Notes under the pieces: generated by a model | Database searches by the model: none | Told to the model about the DNA's origin: nothing | Seen by the model: the letters and a program-made list of their open reading frames with translations, nothing else | Position numbers and translations under genes: made by a program | Origin: Nostoc sp. UHCC 0702 | GTDB lineage: Bacteria > Cyanobacteriota > Cyanobacteriia > Cyanobacteriales > Nostocaceae | Assembly: GCA_017164015.1 (NCBI GenBank) | Contig: CP071065.1 | Span: forward strand, 1,636,001 to 1,700,000 | Reading direction: 5' to 3' | Length of the DNA stretch: 64,000 nucleotides | In this document: positions 35,721 to 44,382 of the stretch, one piece after another | Layout of the letters: the number at the start of each line of letters is the position of its first letter | How positions within the stretch are numbered: position 1 is the stretch's first letter

Positions 35721-38039
35721 ATGACCACAAGCATTGACTTCCTGAGTCACCTTAACCCCAGCCAACGTCAAGCCGTGGAACATTACTGCGGCCCTTTATT
35801 AGTTGTTGCTGGCGCAGGTTCCGGTAAAACACGAGCATTAACTTATCGTATTGCTAACCTGATTCTCAAACACCGTGTTGACCCAGAAAATATCCTAGCG
35901 GTTACGTTCACCAACAAAGCTGCGCGGGAGATGAAAGAACGGATTCAAAAGCTGTTTGCAGAACAATTGGCAATGAAAGAACACGGTAAGCGTTTTGATT
36001 TGTTACCAGAATATGAACAAATCAAATTGCGATCGCAAGTTTACAAAACTACCATCAAAGACTTGTGGTGTGGCACTTTCCACAGTTTACTTTCTCGGAT
36101 TCTCCGCTTTGATATCGAAAAATATCAAGACGAAAAAGGTCGCCGTTGGAATCGAAATTTTTCTATTTTTGATGAGTCTGATGTTCAAAGCTTAATCAAA
36201 GAAATTGTAACTAAAGATTTAAACTTAGACAATAAAAAATTTGAACCTCGTTCTGTCCGCTACGCTATTAGTAACGCTAAAAACCAAGGTTTTTCACCCC
36301 AAGAATTTGAACGTGAGCAACCTAACTATCGCGGACGGGTAATTGCTGATGTTTATAGTCGCTATCAAGATAAACTCGCAGAAAATAACGGACTCGACTT
36401 TGATGATTTAATTTTAATACCAACTAAATTATTTCAACAAAACGAACATGTATTAGGTTATTGGCATCGCAAATTTCATCATATTCTTGTAGATGAATAT
36501 CAAGATACTAACCGCACTCAATACGACCTCATCCGTTTGTTGGTGACTAACGGTGAAGAAAGAAAGAGTGAATGGGATTGGCAGAATCGCTCAGTTTTTG
36601 TCGTGGGTGACGCGGATCAGTCAATTTACAGCTTTAGAATGGCAGACTTTACCATTTTGTTGGAATTTCAAAACGATTTTGGTGACGATTTGCCAGATGA
36701 AGATACCCGCACAATGGTAAAGCTTGAGGAGAACTATCGTTCTTGCGAAAATATTTTGCAAGCTGCTAACGAACTGATTGAAAATAATACTCAACGGATT
36801 GATAAAATCCTCAAACCCACAAGGGGGGCGGGAGAACAAATTTATTGTCATAAAGCGGATAATGAACTAGAAGAAGCCGACTTTATAATTCGTCAGATTC
36901 GCACTTTAGAACATCAAAATCCAGAGTTGAATTGGGGTAGTTTTGCCATACTTTATCGTACCAACGCCCAATCTCGTCCTTTTGAAGAATTGTTGGTGAA
37001 GAATCAAATACCCTATACGGTTGTGGGGGGAATTAAGTTTTATGACCGCAAAGAAATTAAAGATGTCCTAGCTTATTTAAGAGCGATCGCTAACCCAGCT
37101 GATACACTCAGTTTATTGCGAGTTATCAATACACCCAGGCGCGGTATTGGTAAAGCAACTATTGAGAACTTGGTAAATGCATCCCAACAATTAGGTACAA
37201 CACTTTGGGAAATCCTCAGCGATGAAACATCAGTTAATACATTAGCTGGGCGTTCTGCAAAAGGTGTGAATGGTTTTGCTGAAATGATTCGCAAATATCA
37301 AGAACAAATCGCAACTGTTCCAGTTTCGGAATTGTTAATGGGACTTTTAGAAGATTCTGGTTATGTCCAAGATTTGCAAAATCAAGGTACAGATGAATCT
37401 GAAGACCGGATACAAAACGTCCAGGAACTTTACAACGCTACACTGCAATTTCAAGAAGAAAATGAAGATGTTTCTTTAACAGCCTTTTTGCAAAGTGCTG
37501 CTTTAAGTTCCGATTTGGATAACTTGAAAGAAGGACAAACAGCCGTTTCTTTAATGACATTGCACGCCTCTAAAGGTCTGGAATTCCCCGTAGTATTTTT
37601 GGTGGGTTTAGAACAGGGATTATTTCCCGGCTACCGTTCGCTGAGTGACCCAGCCGCTTTAGAAGAAGAACGCCGCCTGTGTTACGTGGGAATTACTCGC
37701 GCCCAAGAAAGGTTATATTTATCACACGCCCGCGAACGTCGCTTGTATGGATCTCGTGAACCAGCAGTGCGATCGCAATTTCTCGACGAATTACCAGTAG
37801 AATTATTAGCTAATCAAAGCAAAGTTCGTCAAGCTTACACCAAAAGCGCTGCAAGTAATGGTAAGGGAAATACAACACAGAACTGGCAAGTAGGCGACAG
37901 AGTATTACACAAAAGTTTTGGACTTGGTGAAATCACTCACGTTTTTGGTTCTGATAATAAGATTTCTGTGGCGATTAAATTCGCTGGACTGGGGCAAAAA
38001 ATTGTTGACCCCCAGGTAGCACAGTTGCAAAAAGTATAA
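35721..38039 (+). CDS. pcrA: ATP-dependent DNA helicase, PcrA/UvrD family
   Basis: 772 aa superfamily 1A 3'-5' helicase for repair and replication-fork maintenance. Motifs in order: LNPSQRQAVEH (Q motif), VAGAGSGKTRALTYR (I), ILAVTFTNKAAREMKER (Ia), ILVDEYQDTNRTQYDL (II), VVGDADQSIYSFR (III), LEENYRS (IV), VSLMTLHASKGLEFPVV (V), EERRLCYVGITRAQERL (VI). The last 60 residues (GDRVLHKSFGLGEITHV) are the Tudor-like tail of PcrA. No frameshift seen. A repeat-derived hairpin follows. Confidence 0.96.
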   Translation: MTTSIDFLSHLNPSQRQAVEHYCGPLLVVAGAGSGKTRALTYRIANLILKHRVDPENILAVTFTNKAAREMKERIQKLFAEQLAMKEHGKRFDLLPEYEQIKLRSQVYKTTIKDLWCGTFHSLLSRILRFDIEKYQDEKGRRWNRNFSIFDESDVQSLIKEIVTKDLNLDNKKFEPRSVRYAISNAKNQGFSPQEFEREQPNYRGRVIADVYSRYQDKLAENNGLDFDDLILIPTKLFQQNEHVLGYWHRKFHHILVDEYQDTNRTQYDLIRLLVTNGEERKSEWDWQNRSVFVVGDADQSIYSFRMADFTILLEFQNDFGDDLPDEDTRTMVKLEENYRSCENILQAANELIENNTQRIDKILKPTRGAGEQIYCHKADNELEEADFIIRQIRTLEHQNPELNWGSFAILYRTNAQSRPFEELLVKNQIPYTVVGGIKFYDRKEIKDVLAYLRAIANPADTLSLLRVINTPRRGIGKATIENLVNASQQLGTTLWEILSDETSVNTLAGRSAKGVNGFAEMIRKYQEQIATVPVSELLMGLLEDSGYVQDLQNQGTDESEDRIQNVQELYNATLQFQEENEDVSLTAFLQSAALSSDLDNLKEGQTAVSLMTLHASKGLEFPVVFLVGLEQGLFPGYRSLSDPAALEEERRLCYVGITRAQERLYLSHARERRLYGSREPAVRSQFLDELPVELLANQSKVRQAYTKSAASNGKGNTTQNWQVGDRVLHKSFGLGEITHVFGSDNKISVAIKFAGLGQKIVDPQVAQLQKV

Positions 38040-38054
38040 TTAATTACTTGCTTG

Positions 38055-38103
38055 GCGACTAGAAGTCGCGACTACACAAACAAAACCCGCCTACGCGGGT
38101 TTA
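38055..38103. repeat. GGCGACTAGAAGTCGCG / AACCCGC...GCGGGTT repeat
   Basis: An AACCCGCC..GGCGGGTT-like stem (38084-38101) next to GACTAGAAGTCGCGACTACAC. The same modules, reversed, recur at about 40630-40700. It probably also terminates pcrA. Confidence 0.6.
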
Positions 38104-38111
38104 AATTTGTT

Positions 38112-38405
38112 TTATATTTCCACCTCTTGGAAATGTTCAACAGTGGGAAATGGTTCATAAAAATGATGCAAAAGCTTTTTCCAGTCTTGATACTCAGGAG
38201 AACCTCTAAAACCAATAGTATGAGATGCTAAAGTTTCCCACCTGACAAGTAATAAATATTTTCCTTGGACTTCTATACATCTATGAAGTTCATGGGATAA
38301 ATATCCAGGACTTGACGAAATAATACTAGAAGCTTTTTTAAAAACAGATTCAAAATCAGATTCTAAACCAGGTTTGATATTAAGCATCACTGCCTCAAGA
38401 ATCAT
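38112..38405 (-). CDS. Antibiotic-biosynthesis-monooxygenase-fold (ABM) protein
   Basis: 97 aa: MILEAVMLNIKPGLESDFES, SSPGYLSHELHRCIE, KYLLLVRWETLASHTIGFRG and HHFYEPFPTVEHF fit the dimeric alpha/beta ABM barrel. Substrate unknown; homologues act on small aromatic or oxidised compounds or only bind them. Downstream of the ATPase/HNH pair on the same strand with a 76-base gap, but probably not part of it. Confidence 0.88.
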   Translation of the reverse strand: MILEAVMLNIKPGLESDFESVFKKASSIISSSPGYLSHELHRCIEVQGKYLLLVRWETLASHTIGFRGSPEYQDWKKLLHHFYEPFPTVEHFQEVEI

Positions 38406-38480
38406 ACTATTTTTCCTAATAATTAAACTGAGGTAATTTAATATAGTTTACTAGGATGCGATCGCTCACATATTACTAAA

Positions 38481-39122
38481 TTAAAAATAACTTTTAAGAA
38501 TATACGTAATTGCAGCACAAAATTCTTCATTTTGCCCATTTTCATCTGGTTGAGAGAAAGCTTGAAGTAGCTTTTGCCGTTCATCATCTGTAAGATCCTC
38601 AAAATCTTCTAATATAGCTTCTATAGCATCACTACGCATTCTCTTGAGTTTATCAATATTTAGACCAAGCTTATCAATTGTTGTATCGGCCGCATTCTTT
38701 ATATCTAGAGCTTCTGTTGATAGAATCTGTCCGTCTTCTGTATATCTAAAGAATTCAGCACAGTTAATATTAAGAGGCGAAACCATGAGATATTTGTCGT
38801 ACCATTCATCTTTCTTACTTCCACAGTGTAGAGGTTCTTTACGTTCTCTTTCTCTTTGACATGAAGCTAGTAGATTTGTATACTCCAGCGCTAAGTTATT
38901 ATAAGTTTTCCTGGGTTTGAGATGTTCGATATGGCTGTTGTCGCTGTTAATACGCCTTCCACAGTAGCAACAGATAAAACCTTGCTCTTGCAACAAAGAA
39001 TTATGTACATCAGTTTTCTGTGGTTTTCTGAAATCATTCCAGCTTGGTTCCCAGTCGTCATTTGCTAATTTTTTCCAAGCGGTAAAGCTTTCTGGCTCCT
39101 CACTTTTATTGATATATTTCAC
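38481..39122 (-). CDS. ptuB: HNH endonuclease, PtuB-like
   Basis: 213 aa. CCYCGRRINSDNSHIEHLKP contains the first zinc-binding Cys pair and the His of the HNH core; NLLASCQRERE gives the Asn and a Cys; a later HCGSKKDEW supplies more ligands. This layout is that of the retron/Septu-associated HNH family (TIGR02646-like). It overlaps the upstream ATPase gene by 4 bases, so the two are probably translationally coupled. Predicted to cut DNA when the ATPase partner senses infection. Identification by motif and context only. Confidence 0.78.
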   Translation of the reverse strand: MKYINKSEEPESFTAWKKLANDDWEPSWNDFRKPQKTDVHNSLLQEQGFICCYCGRRINSDNSHIEHLKPRKTYNNLALEYTNLLASCQRERERKEPLHCGSKKDEWYDKYLMVSPLNINCAEFFRYTEDGQILSTEALDIKNAADTTIDKLGLNIDKLKRMRSDAIEAILEDFEDLTDDERQKLLQAFSQPDENGQNEEFCAAITYILKSYF

Positions 39123-40474
39123 CGCTTCAAAATCTCTTTGCGTCGAATAGATACACGGGCTTTGACTAATTCTCCCTCATCTTCTCCAATGATTTCGGCA
39201 ATCTGTTGAGCTAATAATCTAGCATCATCTAGATTACCCTCATCAATCAATCTAAACAATTCATGTAAACTGTCTTTAATTTCTTGTGGACGTGCTGGAA
39301 CATCCATTAAGTCTTCTAAAATACGATTACTGTCTCTACCATAAGAACTTTCTGGACGTTTGGCGATAACACCTTCATCTGTCTTTTCTAAAATGTAGAT
39401 TCCTTCTGGTTTGACATGACTAATTACTTGAGGCGAATGAGTCGTAACGATAAATTGGCAATTAGGGAATGTTCTTGTCAAAGCCGGAATAATTTCTCGT
39501 TGCCATTTTGGATGTAGATGTAATTCAATTTCATCAATTAAAACAACGCCATTACCTTGTAATGGATCTGGTAAACTTGGGTTAGCGATCGCTAAACGTC
39601 TGGCTAAATCTCCCACCATTGCCAGCAAGCATTTTTCTCCATCAGATAGTTGATTGATAATGAGTTCTTCACCATCTTTTGTTACATTCATTCGCAGGGG
39701 TGAACGGCGTACCCGTAAGTTAGAAAAAGCTGGAATTAGTGAATAGATAGCTTCTCTCACTGCTTCTAATTGCTGATTTTTAAATTCCGGATTATCCCGC
39801 CTTTCTTCATTTTCTAAATCTTCTAAAGTTCTAAACCATTGAAAGAATCTGTGGAAACTGATTTTTACCCCATTTAGTGCTTGATCGTAACTATCTATCT
39901 GTTTAAACAAATGCGTTTCTGTAATCTGAAAGTCTATACCAATAACTGAACGATTAACAGGATAATAAACTGCTAAAGGCAAGTTAAACTTAGGATTTGC
40001 TTTCCACTGACTATAAATATCTTGAGCAGCTTTGACTAAATCTGCATTTTTCGTGTTTGTCTGTTCGTTGTTTTCTTCCCTAACTTTTGTAATCAACCAA
40101 CTTACTTGGCTTGATTGTATAAAAATCTGAATTTCGTTATATGTCGCGTTAAATCCATTTGTAATATCATCTTCATTCAATAAACGCTCCTCTATATCCG
40201 GCTCTCCAGGAGTAGATTTCTGAAATTCATTTTTCCTATTAGAACTAGAACGAGAATAGAATAGACTAGTTAAATCTATTCCATTGTATTTTATAGGCTT
40301 ACCATATGCAATTTGTCTTATCATTTTTGTCAAAAGAATAGCAATACAATCAAGAATGCTTGATTTACCTACACCATTAATACCAATAAGTACTGTTGGC
40401 TCGTTTTCATCGAACTCCAGCGTCAAATCGCCGATTCCACGGAAGGATTGCATTGTGAGGCGCTTGACTTTCAT
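39119..40474 (-). CDS. ptuA: AAA/ABC-type ATPase, PtuA-like
   Basis: 451 aa. RecF/SMC-type start: MKVKRLTMQSFRGIGDLTLE, Walker A IGINGVGKSSILD, a 200-residue insert, signature-like NQLSDGEKCLLAMVGDLARR, Walker B GVVLIDEIELHLHPKWQ, and an H-loop QFIVTTHSPQVISHV. I chose ATG 40474; the frame also opens at 40519. The architecture, single ATPase followed by HNH with 4-base overlap, is that of Septu (PtuA-PtuB). The final domain has no TOPRIM motif visible, which argues against an OLD nuclease. Confidence 0.8.
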   Translation of the reverse strand: MKVKRLTMQSFRGIGDLTLEFDENEPTVLIGINGVGKSSILDCIAILLTKMIRQIAYGKPIKYNGIDLTSLFYSRSSSNRKNEFQKSTPGEPDIEERLLNEDDITNGFNATYNEIQIFIQSSQVSWLITKVREENNEQTNTKNADLVKAAQDIYSQWKANPKFNLPLAVYYPVNRSVIGIDFQITETHLFKQIDSYDQALNGVKISFHRFFQWFRTLEDLENEERRDNPEFKNQQLEAVREAIYSLIPAFSNLRVRRSPLRMNVTKDGEELIINQLSDGEKCLLAMVGDLARRLAIANPSLPDPLQGNGVVLIDEIELHLHPKWQREIIPALTRTFPNCQFIVTTHSPQVISHVKPEGIYILEKTDEGVIAKRPESSYGRDSNRILEDLMDVPARPQEIKDSLHELFRLIDEGNLDDARLLAQQIAEIIGEDEGELVKARVSIRRKEILKR

Positions 40475-40559
40475 ACTTTCACTACGCTTAGTACAATTTA
40501 TTTCGTGGATATTGCCCACCCTACAACTCTATCAATAAAATTGTGGCAAGGTTCATATT

Positions 40560-40700
40560 TTGCACCTAGCCCAGGCGATTATAAATCGCGGCTATACAAA
40601 CAGATTCTGCCCACGCAGACTAATGCAAAATCAAAGATTTCAACCCGCGCAGGCGGGTTTTGTCTGTGTAGCCGCGACTTCAGTCGCCCGGTGCAAGATA
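40560..40700. repeat. Fold-back repeat with GCGGCTATACAAAC arms
   Basis: GGCGATTATAAATCGCGGCTATACAAACAG at left pairs imperfectly with the right end CTGTGTAGCCGCGACTTCAG. Internal AACCCGCGCAGGCGGGTT stem. It contains the same units as 38055-38103, and lies between ptuA and the next gene. Confidence 0.6.
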
Positions 40701-40710
40701 TCAAAAGAAT

Positions 40711-41622
40711 TTAAGCTGATTTTAATTGAATGACACCCTTATCAAACACGCTGTTATCAGTAGCGATCGCCTGAACTTCTATTCTATCTGAATACACCTC
40801 ATACACTGCAAAAGCCAACTTTTCAGCAGAATACTCTGTCCATTCTGAACGCCCTACAGGACGAGTCCCTGCACCACTACCAGTAATTAAATAAGTCGTG
40901 CCATTAATAGAACGAGTGCGCTCATAATGATGTTCATGACCATTTATATATAGTTGAACACCATATTTTTGAAACAAAGGAGTAAAAGTTTTAATAAACT
41001 CTGGATTACTTCCATAAACTCCAGATGCATAAATTGGATGATGTCCAAACACCACTTTCCAAGGAACTTGACTACGAGTTAATTCTTTTTCTAACCAAAC
41101 TAGCTGCTTTTTCCAATCAGCATTACTATTAGTATCTAAAGCAAAAAATTGCACTTGATTGCGACGAAATGTATAGTAACGTCCCTTCATATTAAAGCCA
41201 GCATAACGGACTTGTGGATCGCCGTTGGCTGTACGAATATCATGATTACCTAAACAAGCTTGAAATTTCACACCTTGCTTAAGCAAAGGTTGATAGGGAC
41301 GCTCAAAAACAGCATTAATTTTTTCAATTTCGCCGTTGTTGTAAATGTTATCTCCAGCTAAAACTACTAAATCATAGGGATTTTTCTTGTGGTAAAAATT
41401 CATCGCCTCAGCCACAGCATACTGTCCTTTCGCCCCTGTGCCTGTATCGGCGACAGATACAAAACGTAACAGTAAGTCTTTTTTGGGTGGGTTGGCGGCT
41501 ATGGCTGAATCAGCCAGATCAGCACTTTGAGTATTTTGACGGGTTAACGTCCAGCCTAAAATTCCTGCACCAATAGCGCTGAGGCTACCTAAAAATAAAA
41601 ATTGACGGCGTTTAAGATTCAT
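40711..41622 (-). CDS. Secreted metallophosphoesterase, acid-phosphatase-like
   Basis: 303 aa with a Tat-like signal (KRRQFLFLGSLSAIGAGILG). Binuclear-metal motifs in order: SVADTGTGAKGQ, VLAGDNIYNNG, CLGNHDIRT, VFGHHPIYAS and INGHEHHYERT, the pattern of purple acid/tartrate-resistant phosphatases. Likely periplasmic, releasing phosphate from organic esters. Alkaline phosphatase lies nearby, so phosphate scavenging is a reasonable inference. No Pho-box repeats were recognised. Confidence 0.9.
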   Translation of the reverse strand: MNLKRRQFLFLGSLSAIGAGILGWTLTRQNTQSADLADSAIAANPPKKDLLLRFVSVADTGTGAKGQYAVAEAMNFYHKKNPYDLVVLAGDNIYNNGEIEKINAVFERPYQPLLKQGVKFQACLGNHDIRTANGDPQVRYAGFNMKGRYYTFRRNQVQFFALDTNSNADWKKQLVWLEKELTRSQVPWKVVFGHHPIYASGVYGSNPEFIKTFTPLFQKYGVQLYINGHEHHYERTRSINGTTYLITGSGAGTRPVGRSEWTEYSAEKLAFAVYEVYSDRIEVQAIATDNSVFDKGVIQLKSA

Positions 41623-41814
41623 TTTGGGGACTGGTGATTGGTGACTGGGGACTGGGGACTAGGGACTGGGTAATTAATACCTAGTACCCAATACCCAATT
41701 AGTCAGTTTAGCTGAAGTCAAAGAGCAATGAAGTGATACATTAAGGCTGTAAAGACAGCACTTATCAAAATTTGTGTTATTTGTCTTTGATTTGCTGCTT
41801 TTGGTGAAAGTTCC

Positions 41815-42759
41815 ATGTCACAAGACAATCCGAATTCACAACCGCCTTCTTCCCGTGAACCCCAAGCTAACCAGAAAGTCCAGCCTTTTTGGAAGTCTAT
41901 AATTATTCAACTTCTCAGAGGAACCATAGGGTTTCTAGAAACAACGGTGGTGAAACTGGAAACTCAACCCCCACCTGGTACTGAGTCAGCCCCCGGTTTT
42001 TTGCAGCAGCTTCAGTCAACCTGGAGTGGACTGTTGAGGAAAATCCGCTCTTTGTTACCACAAAATTTGTCCGCAAAGTTTTCGGATACGGCTTTGACAG
42101 GAATTATCGCTGGAATTGCCGTAATACTAGTTTGGACAACTTCAACTATTTTTACTGGTAAACCTGCTGAAGTAGCAACAGTTCCCCCTGTTGAGGAACT
42201 TCCAACAGCAACACCAACAACTTCACCAGAGTCAACACCAACACCTACAGCAACGACTACACCAGAGTCAACACCAACACCAACAGCAACAACTTCACCA
42301 GAGTCAACACCAACACCAACGACTCCACCGGAGTCAGCAGCACCAGAACCACAGCCACCAGAGGAAATCACGCCGCTAGAAGAAGTCACCCCCCCACCAG
42401 AACCAACACCAACGCCGACACCAACACCCAGCATACAATTGACACCAGAACAAACTTTGATTGCGGCGATTGAAAATCAAGTGGCAGAAATAAGCGATCG
42501 CTTTGCTTCTGGTCTGATAAAGTCAATTGAAGCTAACTTTCGTACCAGTAATTTGACTATCAAAATTAGTGATGATTGGTTCACTCTCAAAGAATCTGAA
42601 CAAAATAAACTCGCATCTGAAGTATTACAACGTTCTCAAGAACTTGATTTTACCCATTTAGAGATTCTCGACTCTCAAGATAGGCTGATAGCGCGTAACC
42701 CTGTTGTTGGCAATGAGATGATAATTTTTAAAATTCCAAATCCTAAATCCGAAATCTAA
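41815..42759 (+). CDS. Pro/Thr-rich single-pass membrane protein, unknown function
   Basis: 314 aa. Polar start, an amphipathic helical section (about 25-90), membrane helix TALTGIIAGIAVILVWTT (about 92-112), a long low-complexity stretch of TPTATTSPESTPTP-type repeats (about 125-215), and a compact C-terminal domain (about 218-305, LTPEQTLIAAIENQVAEI ... DDWFTLKESEQNKLASEVLQR). The last residues FKIPNPKSEI are encoded by CTAAATC/CTAAAATC heptamers that continue after the stop. It precedes the next gene by 16 bases, so possibly co-transcribed. Shadow ORFs on both strands come from the repeat. Confidence 0.75.
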   Translation: MSQDNPNSQPPSSREPQANQKVQPFWKSIIIQLLRGTIGFLETTVVKLETQPPPGTESAPGFLQQLQSTWSGLLRKIRSLLPQNLSAKFSDTALTGIIAGIAVILVWTTSTIFTGKPAEVATVPPVEELPTATPTTSPESTPTPTATTTPESTPTPTATTSPESTPTPTTPPESAAPEPQPPEEITPLEEVTPPPEPTPTPTPTPSIQLTPEQTLIAAIENQVAEISDRFASGLIKSIEANFRTSNLTIKISDDWFTLKESEQNKLASEVLQRSQELDFTHLEILDSQDRLIARNPVVGNEMIIFKIPNPKSEI

Positions 42760-42775
42760 AATCTAAAATCTAAAA

Positions 42776-43687
42776 ATGGCTCAGGGAAAAATATTACTTA
42801 AACCTGATAGTTTATGGACAAGTGTTAAACAACGAACGAAGCAAGCTTTGGAATGCAAAGCACTCTTATCTATACCTACAGAGTTTGAATTTGTAGAGCA
42901 AGATGGGGTTAACTTTTTAGTGAGAATTTTATCCAACCTGGTTCGCAAGGATGCAGCTAAAAAGCAACAACAGAAACAAACTACCATTGCCGATAAGGAG
43001 TTTAATCCCTTCCTTCCCTATGAGGAGGATTTGTTTGTAGCAGATATTTCAAATACTCATGTATGTATTTTGAATAAATTTAACGTTGTTGATTATCATC
43101 TGCTGCTCATTACCCGTGCTTTTGAAGAACAGGAAAGCTTGCTGACAGTCGAAGACTTTGCAGCTTTATGGGCATGTCTGGCTGAATTTGACGGTTTAGC
43201 ATTTTACAACGGCGGCAAAATCGCAGGCGCTAGCCAGCGACACAAACACTTGCAAATAGTGCCATTACCACTTTTACCTTCAGGGTGGCAAATACCCATT
43301 GAACCGCTGCTGGCTTCAGCAAAATTCCAGGACTCCATTGCAACCATACCAGGATTGCCTTTCTTACACGCTTTTGTCAAACTAGACTCTGATTGGTTGC
43401 GATCGCCTTTAACAGCAGCAGAAGCATTGCTAGAGCGTTATCACAGCTTATTGGGTGCAGTAGGTTTAGACCCAGTTGATGGTGACAGACAGTCTGGTGC
43501 TTACAACTTATTAGCAACACGAGAATGGATGTTAATCGTACCGCGATCGCACGAGCATTTTCAATCTATCTCTGTTAACTCATTGGGATTTGCAGGTGCT
43601 TTATTGGTGCGAAATGAGCAAGAAATGCAGCTTCTGAAAAACCAAGGCCCAATGAACATCTTGAAGAGTGTCGCAGTACCAATTTAA
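42776..43687 (+). CDS. ATP adenylyltransferase (Ap4A phosphorylase-like)
   Basis: 303 aa, HIT superfamily. Characteristic active-site ASQRHKHLQIVPLPLLP (HxHxQ form), upstream NPFLPYEEDLFVADIS and NVVDYHLLLITRAFEEQE, and C-terminal AYNLLATREWMLIVPRS. Such enzymes split diadenosine tetraphosphate with phosphate. 16 bases downstream of the Pro/Thr-rich gene. A perfect 11-bp hairpin follows the stop. Confidence 0.9.
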   Translation: MAQGKILLKPDSLWTSVKQRTKQALECKALLSIPTEFEFVEQDGVNFLVRILSNLVRKDAAKKQQQKQTTIADKEFNPFLPYEEDLFVADISNTHVCILNKFNVVDYHLLLITRAFEEQESLLTVEDFAALWACLAEFDGLAFYNGGKIAGASQRHKHLQIVPLPLLPSGWQIPIEPLLASAKFQDSIATIPGLPFLHAFVKLDSDWLRSPLTAAEALLERYHSLLGAVGLDPVDGDRQSGAYNLLATREWMLIVPRSHEHFQSISVNSLGFAGALLVRNEQEMQLLKNQGPMNILKSVAVPI

Positions 43688-43692
43688 GCAAT

Positions 43693-43725
43693 AGACCTCT
43701 TGCAAAAATCATACGCAAGAGGTCT
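43693..43725. terminator. Hairpin between convergent genes
   Basis: AGACCTCTTGC/GCAAGAGGTCT, perfect 11-bp stem with an 11-base loop just after the adenylyltransferase stop. Confidence 0.7.
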
Positions 43726-43738
43726 AAGGAACTTATTC

Positions 43739-43790
43739 ACAGTCAACAGTCAACAGTCAACAGTCAACAGTCATCAGTTATCAGTCAACT
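43739..43790. repeat. CAACAGT heptamer array
   Basis: Four or more CAACAGT units then CATCAGT/TATCAGT, reaching into the end of the PEP-CTERM-like gene; its last residues (TQLTDN) overlap this repeat. Confidence 0.7.
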
Positions 43791-44274
43791 GCGTTAGTGT
43801 TTTTTTCGCTAACAAAAGACCCAGCCCTAATACAGACAACCCCAAAATAGAACTTGATTCTGGAATACTAGTGTAAGTGACAGACTGAACACCCGCATCA
43901 GTTGCATCATTGGGATTGATAAAAGTATCAGTGTAGACTGTGAACACATCGGGTATCTCAAATTGCAATCCTAATCCCTGCCCATTGGGAATATTTCCCA
44001 AAAAGTCGGTAAACACCACCGCTAACGAATCATCAGCTTCAGTATAAGACTGACCATTGAAGTTAGCAAAAATCTTTAAGCCTTCTGAAACCGTTACTTG
44101 TTGGTCTGCTGCGGCCGCCTCGTCGAACGAAAAAGTACCTGTGAGTGTTTGACTAGCGTTAGAGAAACTGTAATTCAAGTTTGCAGCTTGTGCAGGCATA
44201 GTTTCCCCTACTGCAAAAATCACAACGCTTCCCACCGTTGCAACTGCTAATTTGTTGAAGATGGAGTTAGTCAT
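43774..44274 (-). CDS. PEP-CTERM-type exported protein
   Basis: 166 aa. N-terminal signal peptide (KLAVATVGSVVIFAVGETMPAQA, about 8-30 in pieces), a beta-rich body beginning LNYSFSNASQTLTGTFSFDE, and a C-terminal sorting signal: IPESSS, hydrophobic ILGLSVLGLGLLLA, then basic KK, the PEP-CTERM-like layout. Probably membrane or envelope attached. Function unknown. It shares strand with the phosphatase upstream. Confidence 0.82.
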   Translation of the reverse strand: MTNSIFNKLAVATVGSVVIFAVGETMPAQAANLNYSFSNASQTLTGTFSFDEAAAADQQVTVSEGLKIFANFNGQSYTEADDSLAVVFTDFLGNIPNGQGLGLQFEIPDVFTVYTDTFINPNDATDAGVQSVTYTSIPESSSILGLSVLGLGLLLAKKTLTQLTDN

Positions 44275-44299
44275 TTTTTCCCTTGATAAAGAACAAGTC

Positions 44300-44372
44300 C
44301 AAGATGACTGATAACTGATTACAGCTGACCTCAGTCAACAGTCATCAGTCAACAGCCATCAGTCAGCAACCA
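44300..44372. repeat. CAACAGT/CATCAGT heptamers
   Basis: Imperfect heptamers between the PEP-CTERM gene and alkaline phosphatase, including a CAACAGTCATCAGTCAACAG run. Confidence 0.65.
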
Positions 44373-44382
44373 CAATTTAAAT

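Noticed and set aside
38112..38405. ABM-fold gene as a third component of the ATPase/HNH defence module
   Set aside because: Separated by 76 bases and not known in Septu; co-orientation alone is weak evidence.
39119..40474. OLD-family nuclease instead of PtuA
   Set aside because: No TOPRIM acidic motifs seen after the ATPase core, and an HNH partner overlaps the gene.
42012..42434. Minus-strand Gly/Val-rich ORF
   Set aside because: Complement of the Pro/Thr-rich coding repeat; no independent support.
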